64,000 nucleotides of DNA. It comes from Rathayibacter rhapontici (GTDB taxonomy: Bacteria; Actinomycetota; Actinomycetes; Actinomycetales; Microbacteriaceae). The translations under genes were made by a program, and so were the position numbers. Location: the NCBI RefSeq assembly GCF_001995175.1, contig NZ_MUKN01000015.1:1-64000 (forward strand), given 5' to 3'. Below the pieces are notes generated by a model. That model had not been told where the DNA came from. It did not search any database and was given only the letters and a program-made list of their open reading frames with translations. Below are positions 24,358 through 33,683 of this stretch, in pieces; positions within the stretch are counted from its first letter, which is position 1, and each line of letters starts with the position of its first letter.

Positions 24358-25470
24358 CTACTCGTGCGCGAGCGCCGCGGCGGGGTCGGCCTCGAGGGAG
24401 GGCAGGGAGGCCAGGGCCTCGAGGAACGCGGTCGTCTCCTCCTGGGTGCCGGCGCTCACCCGCAGGTGGTTCGGGATGCCGACGTCGCGGATGAGGACGC
24501 CCCGGGCGAGGAGCGCCTCGAAGGTCGCGCCCGGATCGGCGACTCCGCCGAAGAGGACGAAGTTGCTGCCGCTCGCGTGCGGCGTGTAGCCGAGCTCGCG
24601 GAGGCCGACCACCATGCGGTCGCGCTGCTCGATGATGTCGCCGACCATCGCCAGCATCTCGTCGGCGTGCGCCAGAGCGGCCGCCGCGGCCGCCTGCGTG
24701 AGGGCCGAGAGGTGGTAGGGCAGGCGGACGAGCCGCAGGGCGTCGACGACGGCCGGATCGGCGGCGAGGTAGCCCAGGCGCACCCCGGCGAAGGCGAACG
24801 CCTTGCTCATGGTGCGGGAGACCAGGAGCCGGGGTCGTCCGGGGAGCAGGCTCAGAGCGGTCGGGGCGTCGCGGCCCCCGAACTCGGCGTAGGCCTCGTC
24901 GACGACGACGATGCCGTCGGTGGCGTCGTAGACCGCCTCGACGGTCTCGAGGGAGAGGGGCGTGCCCGTGGGGTTGTTGGGCGCGCAGAGGAAGACCAGG
25001 TCGGGCTGCGCGCGACGGACCTGATCGGCCGCGTACCGGGCTCCGACCTCGAAGTCGTCCTCTCGCGGAACGCCGATCCACTCGGTTCCGCTGCCGGAGG
25101 CGAGGATTGAGTACATCGAGTAGGTGGGCGCGAAGCCGAGCACCGAGCGTCCCGGGCCGCCGAACGCCTGCAGGATGTGCTGCAGGACCTCGTTGGAGCC
25201 GTTCGCCGCCCAGACCCCGTCCGCGGTCAAGCCGTGCCCGAGGTAGCCGGCGAGGGAGTCGCGCAGCTCGCGGAACTCGCGGTCGGGGTAGCGGTTGACC
25301 GTCCGCAGGGCGACCGAGACCCGCTCGACGATGTCGGAGATGACGCCGTCGGGGACCGGGTGGGTGTTCTCGTTGACGTTGAGCGCCACGGGGACGATCT
25401 TCTGCGGGGCGCCGTACGGCAGCTTCCCGCGGAGGTCGTCGCGGAGGGGGAGGTCGTCGAGAGTCGTCAC
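24358..25470 (-). CDS. hisC: Histidinol-phosphate aminotransferase
   Basis: A 370-residue class I/II PLP aminotransferase. ANGSNEVLQ (PLP phosphate site), [20 protein letters not shown] and the Schiff-base region [17 protein letters not shown] with the catalytic lysine are all present. GTG 25470 is chosen because a TACCAT box (minus strand, 25477-25482) lies 6 nt upstream, which implies leaderless transcription. It is the first gene of hisC-hisB-hisH-priA-sseB; hisD and hisG lie elsewhere. Confidence 0.95.
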   Translation of the reverse strand: MTTLDDLPLRDDLRGKLPYGAPQKIVPVALNVNENTHPVPDGVISDIVERVSVALRTVNRYPDREFRELRDSLAGYLGHGLTADGVWAANGSNEVLQHILQAFGGPGRSVLGFAPTYSMYSILASGSGTEWIGVPREDDFEVGARYAADQVRRAQPDLVFLCAPNNPTGTPLSLETVEAVYDATDGIVVVDEAYAEFGGRDAPTALSLLPGRPRLLVSRTMSKAFAFAGVRLGYLAADPAVVDALRLVRLPYHLSALTQAAAAAALAHADEMLAMVGDIIEQRDRMVVGLRELGYTPHASGSNFVLFGGVADPGATFEALLARGVLIRDVGIPNHLRVSAGTQEETTAFLEALASLPSLEADPAAALAHE

Positions 25471-25558
25471 CAGGGAATGGTAGCGGCGACCGGTGAGCCG
25501 GACCCGCTGAGGCGCTCCCACCCGGGTGTCACCGGCGAGCGGAGCGGCAGCGGACGGA

Positions 25559-25960
25559 TCAGCGGGTCAGCTCGTACTCGGACGGGACGGCGAGCTGCTG
25601 CCCGGGCTCGAGGCCGGCGCTGGCCAGCTGGTTGAGCGAGAGGAGATCCGAGACCACGTCGCGCGGGTCGGAGTCGGGGGCGATGTCCTCGGCGAGCGAC
25701 CAGAGGGACTCGCCCGCGCGGACCGTCACGTACTGGAAGCGCACGTCGGAGGACTCGCCCGAGGCGACCGCTCCCCCGCCGTTGAGGCCGAAGACGAACG
25801 CTCCCGCGACGATCGGGAGAGCGCCCAGGACTGCCAGGACACCGCGACCGCGGCGGGTGATCCGCAGACGCACGCGCGCGACAGCGGGAGCAGCGACGGC
25901 GGATGCCTGCGCCTGGGGACCGGAGGTGGTGCGGTGCTGGTCGATGTGCTGATCGATCAT
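25559..25960 (-). CDS. LysM-domain membrane protein divergent to lexA
   Basis: A 133-residue protein: a charged cytoplasmic head, one transmembrane helix at about residues 38-60, and a LysM domain from residue 77 ([19 protein letters not shown] to [10 protein letters not shown]). LysM binds peptidoglycan. A LysM gene divergent from lexA is found across actinobacteria; in M. tuberculosis Rv2719c it is damage-inducible and affects division. By position this is a candidate SOS cell-division suppressor. AAAGGAG precedes ATG 25960. Upstream lie a strong promoter overlapped by a LexA box and a second candidate promoter at 26161-26188. Confidence 0.82.
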   Translation of the reverse strand: MIDQHIDQHRTTSGPQAQASAVAAPAVARVRLRITRRGRGVLAVLGALPIVAGAFVFGLNGGGAVASGESSDVRFQYVTVRAGESLWSLAEDIAPDSDPRDVVSDLLSLNQLASAGLEPGQQLAVPSEYELTR

Positions 25961-26028
25961 GGGGATCGCTCCTTTCAGCAGGGACTCGGGGCGGACCTCG
26001 GCCGGGAGGGCCGCCCCGAATCTCTGTT

Positions 26029-26044
26029 CCGAATATATCTTCGA
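26029..26044. promoter_or_regulatory. LexA box on the LysM promoter
   Basis: CCGAATATATCTTCGA on the plus strand fits the actinobacterial SOS operator TCGAAC-N4-GTTCGA with about three mismatches. It covers the -10 of the LysM-gene promoter, so LexA binding would repress it. Confidence 0.5.
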
Positions 26045-26060
26045 ATAAAGCGGGAGGCAA
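26032..26060 (-). promoter_or_regulatory. Promoter of the LysM gene
   Basis: On the minus strand -35 TTGCCT (26055-26060), a 17-nt spacer and -10 TATATT (26032-26037) form a near-consensus promoter about 65 nt upstream of the LysM start codon. Confidence 0.65.
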
Positions 26061-26102
26061 GAGCCTGCCGCTTCGCATCCGTCGACGGATCGCGCGACAC
26101 AC

Positions 26103-26118
26103 TCGAACGAATGTTCCG
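26103..26118. promoter_or_regulatory. LexA box upstream of lexA
   Basis: TCGAACGAATGTTCCG matches TCGAAC-N4-GTTCGA at all but the last two positions. It overlaps the putative lexA -35 (TTCCGA, 26114-26119), which pairs with -10 GATACA at 26136-26141 over a 16-nt spacer. This is the expected autorepression site. Confidence 0.75.
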
Positions 26119-26160
26119 AACGGGAACCCTCGGCGGATACAGTTTCGAGAGCCCGCTGGT

Positions 26161-26188
26161 AGTACAGCAGCGACCACCGACATCGGTG
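26161..26188 (-). promoter_or_regulatory. Candidate PafBC-type promoter shared with recA
   Basis: Reading leftward, TGTCGGTGG (26174-26182), a 7-nt gap and TGTACT (26161-26166) resemble the LexA-independent RecA-NDp promoters described in mycobacteria. The 18-bp stretch at 26171-26188 is identical to 38217-38234 upstream of recA. Its core is also a palindrome (CACCGA-TG-TCGGTG), so it could instead be an operator. It would drive the LysM gene. Confidence 0.5.
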
Positions 26189-26242
26189 ATCGACGAGGAG
26201 CCGGGCGGCGCGCACGCGGGGTGCGCGCCGAGAGAGGACGAC

Positions 26243-26932
26243 GTGAGCGACGCGCAGACCGCCAAGGCGAAGCAGGGCACCGGACGGCGCCGGAAGAACC
26301 TGAGCGCGAAGCAGCTCGCGATCCTCGACGTGATCCAGCGCTCCGTCTCGAGCCGGGGCTACCCGCCGAGCATGCGCGAGATCGGCGACGCCGTCGGCCT
26401 CGCCTCGCTCTCCAGCGTCACGCACCAGCTCAACCAGCTCGAGCTCAGCGGCTACCTCCGACGCGACCCGAACCGCCCCCGCGCGCTCGAGATCCTCATC
26501 GACGTCCCGAGCTCCACCGAGGACGACGGCTCGTTCGAGTCGAGCGTCACGGTCGGCGACGCCGCCATGGTGCCGCTCGTCGGCAGGATCGCGGCCGGTG
26601 TCCCCATCACGGCGGACCAGCAGATCGACGAGGTGTTCCCCCTCCCCCGCCAGCTCGTCGGCAAGGGCGAGCTCTTCATGCTCAAGGTCGTCGGCGAGTC
26701 GATGATCGACGCCGCGATCTGCGACGGCGACTGGGTCGTCGTCCGTTCGCAGCGCACGGCCGAGAACGGCGAGATCGTCGCCGCCATGCTCGACGGGGAG
26801 GCCACGGTGAAGGTCCTGCGCCAGCGCGACGGGCACACCTGGCTGCTCCCCCGCAACTCGAACTTCGAGCCGATCCTCGGCGACGAGGCCGAGGTCCTCG
26901 GCAAGATCGTGGCGGTCCTCCGCTCGGTCTGA
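26243..26932 (+). CDS. lexA: SOS repressor LexA
   Basis: A 229-residue repressor-protease. The N-terminal winged helix ([28 protein letters not shown], with LSSVTHQL as the recognition region) binds SOS boxes. The C-terminal latent peptidase shows the Ala-Gly cleavage site A118-G119, catalytic S153 in VVGESMID and K190 in ATVKVLR. Activated RecA filaments trigger self-cleavage. GTG 26243 follows AGAGAGGA. A LexA box lies at 26103-26118, and a strong terminator follows at 26970-27010. Confidence 0.97.
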   Translation: MSDAQTAKAKQGTGRRRKNLSAKQLAILDVIQRSVSSRGYPPSMREIGDAVGLASLSSVTHQLNQLELSGYLRRDPNRPRALEILIDVPSSTEDDGSFESSVTVGDAAMVPLVGRIAAGVPITADQQIDEVFPLPRQLVGKGELFMLKVVGESMIDAAICDGDWVVVRSQRTAENGEIVAAMLDGEATVKVLRQRDGHTWLLPRNSNFEPILGDEAEVLGKIVAVLRSV

Positions 26933-26969
26933 GCCGTCGTCGCCGTGCCGGGCACGGTCGCGCAGAGAG

Positions 26970-27010
26970 GGAGAAGGGGCGGACGGCCGAGAGCCGTCCG
27001 CCCCTTCTCC
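26970..27010. terminator. Bidirectional terminator between lexA and metE
   Basis: An 18-bp perfect stem (26970-26987 with 26993-27010, 5-nt loop) sits between the convergent lexA stop at 26932 and the metE stop at 27020. It can serve both transcripts. Confidence 0.85.
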
Positions 27011-27019
27011 GCTCCCTCC

Positions 27020-29350
27020 CTAGACCACGGCCTCCACGAGGGCTCGCCGGGCTTCCACCGCCGTCTCGACCATCGTGCGCAGCGACGCCACGGTCTCGTC
27101 GTAGCCGCGCGTTTTCAGCCCGCAGTCCGGGTTGATCCAGAGCTGGCGCGCCGGGATGGAGGCCAGCGCCGTGCCGACCAGTTCCGACAGCTCGCCCGCG
27201 CCGGGGATCCGCGGCGAGTGGATGTCGTACACCCCGGGTCCGATGCCCCGCGCGAAGCCCGAGCGCTCGATGTCGGTGACGACCTCCATGCGCGACCGTG
27301 CGGCCTCGATGCTCGTCACGTCCGCGTCGAGGCGGTCGATCGCGTCGATCACCACGCCGAACTCGGAGTAGCAGAGGTGGGTGTGGATCTGGGTCGCGGT
27401 GAGCGCCCCCGCGGTCGCCAGCCGGAACGCGCCCACCGACCACTCGAGGTACGCGGGCTGATTCGCCTTCTCGAGCGGCAGGAGCTCCCGCAGCGCGGGC
27501 TCGTCCACCTGCACGATGCGGATGCCCGCCCCCTCCAGGTCGGCGATCTCGTCGCGCAGGCTCAGCGCGACCTGCTCGGCCGTCTCCTTCAGCGGCTGGT
27601 CGTCGCGCACGAACGACCAGGCGAGGATGGTGACCGGGCCGGTCAGCATGCCCTTGACCGGCCTCGTCGTCAGGGACTGCGTGTAGCCCGACCACTCGAC
27701 GGTGATCGGAGCCGGCCGGGAGACGTCGCCCCACAGCAGCGACGGACGGGTGCAGCGGCTGCCGTAGGACTGCACCCAGCCGTTGCGCGTCACCGCGAAG
27801 CCGTCGAGGTTCTCGGCGAAGTACTGCACCATGTCGTTGCGCTCGGGCTCGCCGTGCACGAGGACGTCGAGGCCGATCTCCTCCTGGAGGCGCACCACCC
27901 GCTCGATCTCGGCGCGCATGCGCTCCACGTACTGCTGCTCGGACAGATCGCCGCGGACCACCGCGGCTCGGGCCGTGCGGATCTCGCGGGTCTGCGGGAA
28001 CGAGCCGATCGTGGTGGTCGGCAGCACCGGCAGCGCCAGCGACTCCTCCTGCGCGGCGAGCCTCTGGGAGTACGGTGCGCGACGGTAGTCGGCGTCCGTG
28101 AGCGCTGCGGCGCGCTGCCGGACGGCTCCGTCGCGCACCCCGGGAGCGGAGCGCCGGTCCTCGAGCGCCTCGCTCGCCGCGCGCAGCTCGCCGTCGATCG
28201 AGGAGGCGCCGTCGACCAGCCCACGGGCGAGGACCGCGATCTGCCGCGTCTTCTGGTCGGCGAAGGCGAGCCACGAGGCGAGCCGGGGGTCGAGCTCGGG
28301 CTCGTCCTCCACGTCGTGCGGGACGTGGAAGAGGGAGGTCGAGCTGGACACGGCGAGTCCGCCCCCGAGCGAGCGCAGGCTCTCGGCCTTGTCGAGTGCC
28401 TCGGCGAGATCTCCGCGCCACACGTTGTGCCCATCGATCACTCCGGCGACCAGCACCGTGCGCTCGAGTCCTGCGGACGCGCTCGGCGTCGCGCCCTTCA
28501 CGAGGTCGATGCCGACCGCCTCGACCGGTGAAGCGGCGAGCACGGGCAGCGCGTCCCCCAGGTCGCCGTAGGGGCCGGCGACGAAGAGCGCGGGCCGGTC
28601 CTCGGTCGCGCCGAGGACGCGGTACGCCTCAGCCGTCGCGGCGAGGACGTCAGCCCGCGGGACCTCGATCGACTCCGAGACGAGGGCGGGCTCGTCGAGC
28701 TGCACCCACTCCGCTCCCGCGCGGCCGAGGAGCGACAGGAGCTCCGCGTACACGGGGAGGAGGTCGCCGAGCCGCGACAGCGGCGAGAAGCCCGACGGAG
28801 CGGAGTCGGTCGGCTTCGCGAGGAGGAGGTAGGTGACCGGGCCGACCAGGACGGGGCGGGTCGTGAAGCCGGCGCCGCGCGCCTCCTCGACCTCGCGCAC
28901 GCGTCGCGCGTCGGCGAGCGAGAAGACGGTCTCGGGGCCGATCTCGGGCACGAGGTAGTGGTAGTTGGAGTCGAACCACTTGGTCATCTCGAGCGGAGCC
29001 CTGTCGCCGTCGCCCCGCGCGAGGGTGAAGTAGCCCGCGAGGTCGACGGAGCCGTCGACGACGAGGTCGGCGAAGCGCTCCGGGACCGCACCGACCGCGA
29101 CGGTCGTGTCGAGCACCTGATCGTAGAAGGAGTGGGCCTCCGGGATGGAGGAGTCCGTGCGGCCCAGGCCCAGCGCCACGAGACGCTCCCGGGTCGCCGC
29201 ACGGAGCCGCTGCGCCTCGAGCTCGAGCTCGTGGACGGAGGACGCGCCGCTCCAGAAGGCCTCGACGGCCTTCTTCAGCTCGCGGCGGCGGCCGATGCGC
29301 GGGTATCCCAGGACGGTGCCGGTCGGGAAGTCGGGTGCGGTCGTGCTCAT
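27020..29350 (-). CDS. metE: Cobalamin-independent methionine synthase
   Basis: A 776-residue double-barrel enzyme that transfers the methyl of 5-methyltetrahydropteroyltri-glutamate to homocysteine. Zinc ligands in the C-terminal barrel are H658 and C660 (THLCYSEF), E682 and C743 (NPDCGLKTRG), with the same spacing as E. coli MetE. The N-terminal barrel begins GYPRIGRRRELKKAVEAFW. The ATG at 29350 overlaps the metF stop by 4 nt (ATGA), so methyl donor and acceptor enzymes are coupled. No B12 or SAM riboswitch was recognised upstream of metF. Confidence 0.97.
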   Translation of the reverse strand: MSTTAPDFPTGTVLGYPRIGRRRELKKAVEAFWSGASSVHELELEAQRLRAATRERLVALGLGRTDSSIPEAHSFYDQVLDTTVAVGAVPERFADLVVDGSVDLAGYFTLARGDGDRAPLEMTKWFDSNYHYLVPEIGPETVFSLADARRVREVEEARGAGFTTRPVLVGPVTYLLLAKPTDSAPSGFSPLSRLGDLLPVYAELLSLLGRAGAEWVQLDEPALVSESIEVPRADVLAATAEAYRVLGATEDRPALFVAGPYGDLGDALPVLAASPVEAVGIDLVKGATPSASAGLERTVLVAGVIDGHNVWRGDLAEALDKAESLRSLGGGLAVSSSTSLFHVPHDVEDEPELDPRLASWLAFADQKTRQIAVLARGLVDGASSIDGELRAASEALEDRRSAPGVRDGAVRQRAAALTDADYRRAPYSQRLAAQEESLALPVLPTTTIGSFPQTREIRTARAAVVRGDLSEQQYVERMRAEIERVVRLQEEIGLDVLVHGEPERNDMVQYFAENLDGFAVTRNGWVQSYGSRCTRPSLLWGDVSRPAPITVEWSGYTQSLTTRPVKGMLTGPVTILAWSFVRDDQPLKETAEQVALSLRDEIADLEGAGIRIVQVDEPALRELLPLEKANQPAYLEWSVGAFRLATAGALTATQIHTHLCYSEFGVVIDAIDRLDADVTSIEAARSRMEVVTDIERSGFARGIGPGVYDIHSPRIPGAGELSELVGTALASIPARQLWINPDCGLKTRGYDETVASLRTMVETAVEARRALVEAVV

Positions 29351-30342
29351 GATGCTCTCTCCGTGGTGGGTGTCGGGGCGGCCGCGGTCAGGAGACCGCT
29401 CTCGGCGAGGACGGCGAGGACCGCCTCGTGTCGGTTGAAGGCGTAGAGGTGGACGGCGGGGACGCCCGCGTCGACGAGAGTGCGGACGAGTCCCGCCGCG
29501 TGCTCGACGCCGATGCGGATCCGCGCGTCCTCGTCGAATTCGACATCGAGCGCGATGGCGAGCTCGGCGGGCAGGTCCTCGCCGCTGAGCTCGAGCATTC
29601 GGCGCAGGCGCCCGGGGCTGGTGACCGGCATCACTCCGGGGATGATCGGCATGCGGAGGCCGGCGGCGCGGGCGCGGTCGACGAAGCTCAGATAGTCGGA
29701 CGCATGGAAGAACAGCTGCGTGATCGCGAAGGACGCACCGGCCGCCTCCTTCGCGAGGAGCGCGTCGATGTCCTGCGAGCGCGAGCGCGACCGGGGATGG
29801 CCGTTGGGGAACGCGGCGACGGCGACCTGGGCGCGGGGACGGGCGGCCGGGTCCACGCGCAGGGCGGTCGAACCCGGTACCGCCGTCGCCCCGTACGGCT
29901 GCCGCTCCGCCTGGACCCGGTGGATGAGCTGCACGAGCTCGGCGGCGCTGCCGAGCTCGCCCAGGAACCGCTCGCCCTCCGCGGTGCCGGTGGGGGGATC
30001 GCCGCGCAGGGCCAGGAAGCGGGTCACTCCGGCCTCGAGGAACTCGTGCACGAGGCGCCCCGCCTCGAGCGCCGTGGACCCGACACACGTGAGATGCGCG
30101 AGCGCCTCGACGGAGGTGTGGTCGCGCAGGTACCGGAGGATCTCGAGTGAGGCGCTGCGGGACGAGCCGCCGGCGCCGTACGTGACCGAGATGAAGGAGG
30201 GCTCCGCCTCCGCCAGCCTGTCGACGGTGGCGGTCAGCGCGGACGCCGCCGCGGCGCTGCGCGGCGGGTAGATCTCGAAGGAGAACGGGACGCGGTCCGG
30301 ACAGTGAGGGTCCGGAGGGGTCTCCGATCGGTTCGTCGGCAC
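29347..30342 (-). CDS. metF: Methylenetetrahydrofolate reductase
   Basis: A 331-residue FAD enzyme that makes 5-methyl-THF for MetE. The barrel begins PFSFEIYPPRS, with FISVTYGAGGSSR near residue 50. LALRGDPP near residue 110 and FAITQLFFHASDYLSFVDRA with IIPGVMPV near 200-240 are typical. GTG 30342 follows GGAGGG at 7-nt spacing. A TACTGT box lies farther upstream as a possible -10. The region 30343-30590 holds no gene; apart from this box its main feature is the hflX terminator. Confidence 0.93.
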   Translation of the reverse strand: MPTNRSETPPDPHCPDRVPFSFEIYPPRSAAAASALTATVDRLAEAEPSFISVTYGAGGSSRSASLEILRYLRDHTSVEALAHLTCVGSTALEAGRLVHEFLEAGVTRFLALRGDPPTGTAEGERFLGELGSAAELVQLIHRVQAERQPYGATAVPGSTALRVDPAARPRAQVAVAAFPNGHPRSRSRSQDIDALLAKEAAGASFAITQLFFHASDYLSFVDRARAAGLRMPIIPGVMPVTSPGRLRRMLELSGEDLPAELAIALDVEFDEDARIRIGVEHAAGLVRTLVDAGVPAVHLYAFNRHEAVLAVLAESGLLTAAAPTPTTERAS

Positions 30343-30542
30343 AGCAGGGCCCTCCGTTCCACAGCGCGTGATCGGTGGGGCGGGTGCCGGGCTCGGCTGT
30401 CGCTCCAGGCGCCGGGGGGCGCTCCGGGGTCCACAGTAGGAAGGGCCGGGCGGCGCCGTCGAGGCGCGTGACGCGGTGTGTCCGAGCGTGACGGAGTGTG
30501 TCGCCGGAGGCGGAGCCGGCGCCCGGTGCTCCCGGAACGACG

Positions 30543-30580
30543 GAGCGCCCGCCTCCCCTCAGCGGGGAGCGCGGGCGCTC
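30543..30580 (-). terminator. Terminator after hflX
   Basis: A 16-bp stem with one bulged C (30543-30558 with 30564-30580, loop TCAGC) starts about 10 nt beyond the hflX stop on the minus strand. Confidence 0.8.
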
Positions 30581-30590
30581 ACTCGTGCGA

Positions 30591-32129
30591 TCAGGCTTCG
30601 ACGGCCGCCGCGGGGGCGGCGAACTCGGCCAGCGAGCCCGCCAGATCCTGGTGGACGAGAGCCTGCACGCGGGTGCCGCCGTCGACGTACTCCGTGGCCA
30701 GGATGCGGCCGCTGCGGTGCAGGTGCGACACCACGTCACCGCGGTCGTAGGGGACGAGCAGGTCGATCTCGACGTCCGGCTCGGGCAGGATCTCGGCGAT
30801 CCTGGACTGCAGCTCGTCGATGCCCTCTCCGGTGCGCGCGGAGACGAAGACCGCGTCCGGAGCGAGCCCGCGGAGGACGAGGCGCGTGCCCTCGTCGACC
30901 AGGTCGGACTTGTTGAAGGCGATGATCTCGGGGATCCCGCGTGCTCCGACCTCGCCGATCACATCGCGCACCGTCGCGATCTGCCCGGCGGGGTCGGGGT
31001 GCGAGCCGTCGACGACGTGGACGATGATGTCCGAGTCGGCGACCTCCTCCAGCGTCGAGCGGAACGCCTCGACCAGCTGGTGCGGCAGTGCTCGCACGAA
31101 GCCGACGGTGTCGGCGAACGTGTACAGCCGGCCGTCGGCCGTCTGCGCCTTGCGCACGGTCGCGTCCAGCGTCGCGAACAGCGAGTTCTCGACGAGGACC
31201 CCCGCGTGCGTCATCCGGTTCAGAAGGCTCGACTTGCCGGCGTTGGTGTAGCCGGCGATGGCGACGGAGGGGACGGCGTTCCGCTTGCGGTTCGCGCGCT
31301 TCGCCTCGCGCGCCGGCTTCATCGCGGTGATCTGCTTGCGCAGTCGCGCCATGCGGGTGTGGATCCGGCGGCGGTCGAGCTCGATCTTCGTCTCACCCGG
31401 TCCGCGCGAGCCCATGCCGGCTCCGGCGCCCACCTGGCCACCGGCCTGGCGGGACATCGACTCACCCCATCCGCGCAGTCGCGGGAGGAGGTACTCGAGC
31501 TGTGCGAGCTCGACCTGCGCCTTGCCCTCGCGGCTCTTGGCGTGCTGGCTGAAGATGTCGAGGATCACCGCGGTGCGGTCGATCACCTTCACCTTCACGA
31601 CGTCCTCGAGCGCGCGACGCTGGCTCGGTGCGAGCTCGGTGTCGGCGACGACCGTGTCGGCTCCGAGCGCCGCGACGACTCCCGCGAGCTCCTGGGCCTT
31701 GCCCTTGCCGAGGTACGTGCTCGGGTCGGGGTGCGGACGCCTCTGCAGGAGTCCGTCGAGCACGGTGGCGCCGGCGGTCTCGGCGAGAGCGGCCAGCTCG
31801 TGCAGCGAGTTCTCGGCGTCCTCGAGCGAGCCCTGCGAGTACACGCCGATCAGCACCACGTTCTCGAGGCGCAGCTGGCGGTACTCGACCTCGGTGACGT
31901 CCTCGAGCTCGGTCGACAGGCCTGCGACGCGGCGCAGCGCCTGGCGGTCGGCGCGGTCGAACTGCTCGCCGTCCGAATCCTCGCCCTCGTGGCCCGAGGT
32001 CTGCAGCGCCTGTGCGCCGCCCGCGACGAAGCGCGAGTATCCCGCCGACCGCGACTGCGCGTTCGCCAGGACCCTCGAGACGACGTCCACGGCCTCGGTC
32101 GTGTCGGTCTCGTTCAGGTCTTCCGTCAT
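30591..32129 (-). CDS. hflX: Ribosome-associated GTPase HflX
   Basis: A 512-residue GTPase that binds the 50S E-site region and can split stalled ribosomes. An N-terminal HflX domain (residues 90-200, including STYLGKGKAQEL) is joined by a helical linker with GPGETKIELDRRRI to the G domain. G1 is GYTNAGKSS at 293-301, with DTVGFV as G3 and FNKSD as G4. The acidic N-terminal 65 residues look like a lineage-specific extension. A TAGTGT box (minus strand, 32137-32142) sits 7 nt before the ATG, suggesting leaderless transcription. Confidence 0.95.
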   Translation of the reverse strand: MTEDLNETDTTEAVDVVSRVLANAQSRSAGYSRFVAGGAQALQTSGHEGEDSDGEQFDRADRQALRRVAGLSTELEDVTEVEYRQLRLENVVLIGVYSQGSLEDAENSLHELAALAETAGATVLDGLLQRRPHPDPSTYLGKGKAQELAGVVAALGADTVVADTELAPSQRRALEDVVKVKVIDRTAVILDIFSQHAKSREGKAQVELAQLEYLLPRLRGWGESMSRQAGGQVGAGAGMGSRGPGETKIELDRRRIHTRMARLRKQITAMKPAREAKRANRKRNAVPSVAIAGYTNAGKSSLLNRMTHAGVLVENSLFATLDATVRKAQTADGRLYTFADTVGFVRALPHQLVEAFRSTLEEVADSDIIVHVVDGSHPDPAGQIATVRDVIGEVGARGIPEIIAFNKSDLVDEGTRLVLRGLAPDAVFVSARTGEGIDELQSRIAEILPEPDVEIDLLVPYDRGDVVSHLHRSGRILATEYVDGGTRVQALVHQDLAGSLAEFAAPAAAVEA

Positions 32130-32172
32130 CCGGATAACACTAACTCCTCAGCTGTTGATAAGTTCACTTCCC

Positions 32173-32781
32173 ATGGCCGCCGAGCACTACTTCACGAGCA
32201 CCCCCGACGGCGACATCCGGCCCCGCAGGATCACGGCCCGTCTCGCGGGCCGCGACCTCGAGCTCACCACCGCCGGAGGCGTGTTCAGCCCCGGCCACGT
32301 GGATCTGGGAACGCGCGTCCTGCTGGACTCCGTTCCCGAGCCTCCCGCCGGCGGGGACCTGCTGGACCTCGGCTGCGGCTGGGGTCCGATCGCCCTCGCG
32401 CTCGCCCTCGACGCACCGGACGCCCGGGTGTGGGCGGTCGACGTCAATCAGCGGGCGCTCGAGCTGGTCCGTCGCAACTGCGAGGAACTCGGCGTCACCA
32501 ATGTCAACGCCGTGCTGCCCGAGGATGTTCCCGACGACGTCCGCTTCCGCACGATCTGGTCCAACCCGCCGATCCGGATCGGCAAGGTCGAGCTGCACGC
32601 GCTGCTCGAGCGCTGGCTCCCCCGGCTCGAGACCGGAGCGGACGCCTGGCTCGTGGTGCAGCGCAATCTCGGGTCCGACTCGCTGCAGACCTGGCTCACG
32701 GAGACGTTCGACGATCGCCTGGAGGTCGAGCGCGCCGGCGTCTCCAAGGGATTCCGCGTGCTGCGGACGACCAGGATCTGA
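32173..32781 (+). CDS. RsmC-like class I SAM-dependent methyltransferase
   Basis: A 202-residue methyltransferase. SAM motif I is DLLDLGCGWGPIALALA near residue 58-74, motif II VWAVDVNQRALEL near residue 80-92, and the catalytic motif SNPPIRIG near residue 133. NPPIR is typical of RsmC/RlmG-type guanine-N2 methyltransferases of rRNA. It lacks the N-terminal pseudo-methyltransferase half of RsmC. The exact target is unknown. It is divergent from hflX; a TAAGTT box at 32159-32164 lies 8 nt before ATG 32173. Confidence 0.85.
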   Translation: MAAEHYFTSTPDGDIRPRRITARLAGRDLELTTAGGVFSPGHVDLGTRVLLDSVPEPPAGGDLLDLGCGWGPIALALALDAPDARVWAVDVNQRALELVRRNCEELGVTNVNAVLPEDVPDDVRFRTIWSNPPIRIGKVELHALLERWLPRLETGADAWLVVQRNLGSDSLQTWLTETFDDRLEVERAGVSKGFRVLRTTRI

Positions 32782-32791
32782 GCGACCCGCC

Positions 32792-33673
32792 TCAGTCGAT
32801 GCGGATCGTGCCGGTGTAGACGAGGTCGGCCGGGCCCGAGAGGCCCACGTGCTCGCCCTCCTCGGTGGCGAACATCGACACACCGAGCGTGCCGCCGGGC
32901 ACCTCCACGCGCCAGGACTGCGGAGCACGCTCCCCCGCCCAGTACCGGACCGCCAGTGCCGCTGCCGCGGCGCCGGTGCCGCAGCTGAGGGTCTCACCGC
33001 TGCCGCGCTCGTGCACGCGCATCCGGATGCGGCCGATGCCGTCGTGGATGAGCGGCTCCCCCGGCACGACGAACTCGACGTTGGCCCCGTCGACGGGCTC
33101 GGGATCGAGCTGCGGGATGTAGGTGAGGTCGGCGGAGTCGAGCTCCTCGTCGTTGCTGAGCGCGACGACGACGTGCGGGTTGCCGAGATCGATGCCGATG
33201 CCCGGACGGGCGACCTTGAGCTCCTTGGCACGGACCAGGGGCTCGCCGCCCGCCAGCTGCCAGCGCCCGAGATCGACCTGGAACCCGGCTCCGCTGCGGG
33301 TGACGTCGCGCACGCCGGCGCGGGTGCCGATCGGCAGAGTGTCACCGGGCTCCAACCCGGCCAGCCCGCCCGCCAGGAGGAAGGCGGCGTAGACGCGGAT
33401 GCCGTTGCCGCACATCTCGGCGATCGATCCGTCGGCGTTGCGGTAGTCCATGAACCACTCGGCCTCCGGCTCCTCGGCGAGCGACGCGGCACCCTCGGCG
33501 ATCGCCTTCGAGCGCACGGCGCGGATGAGGCCGTCCGCCCCGACTCCGAAGTGCCGGTCGCAGATCATCGCGATCTGCGCGGGCGTGAGCTCCACCTCGC
33601 CGTCCGGGTCGCTGAAGAGCACGAAGTCGTTGCCCGTGCCCTGGCCCTTGGTGAAGTGCAGCTCGATGGTCAT
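32792..33673 (-). CDS. dapF: Diaminopimelate epimerase
   Basis: A 293-residue cofactor-independent racemase that makes meso-DAP for lysine and peptidoglycan. The catalytic pair is C88 (EMCGNGIR) and C231 (SCGTGA). [12 protein letters not shown] at the N-terminus and DYRNADGS upstream of the first cysteine are family blocks. A TAGGCT box (minus strand, 33681-33686) is 7 nt before the ATG with no ribosome-binding site. It lies 10 nt downstream of the miaA stop on the same strand. Confidence 0.96.
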   Translation of the reverse strand: MTIELHFTKGQGTGNDFVLFSDPDGEVELTPAQIAMICDRHFGVGADGLIRAVRSKAIAEGAASLAEEPEAEWFMDYRNADGSIAEMCGNGIRVYAAFLLAGGLAGLEPGDTLPIGTRAGVRDVTRSGAGFQVDLGRWQLAGGEPLVRAKELKVARPGIGIDLGNPHVVVALSNDEELDSADLTYIPQLDPEPVDGANVEFVVPGEPLIHDGIGRIRMRVHERGSGETLSCGTGAAAAALAVRYWAGERAPQSWRVEVPGGTLGVSMFATEEGEHVGLSGPADLVYTGTIRID

Positions 33674-33683
33674 GGCGGACAGC

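Noticed and set aside
30343-30590. A possible SAM or cobalamin riboswitch upstream of metF-metE
   Set aside because: No B12 box, SAM-box core or long conserved helix pattern was recognised; the strongest structure is the hflX terminator.
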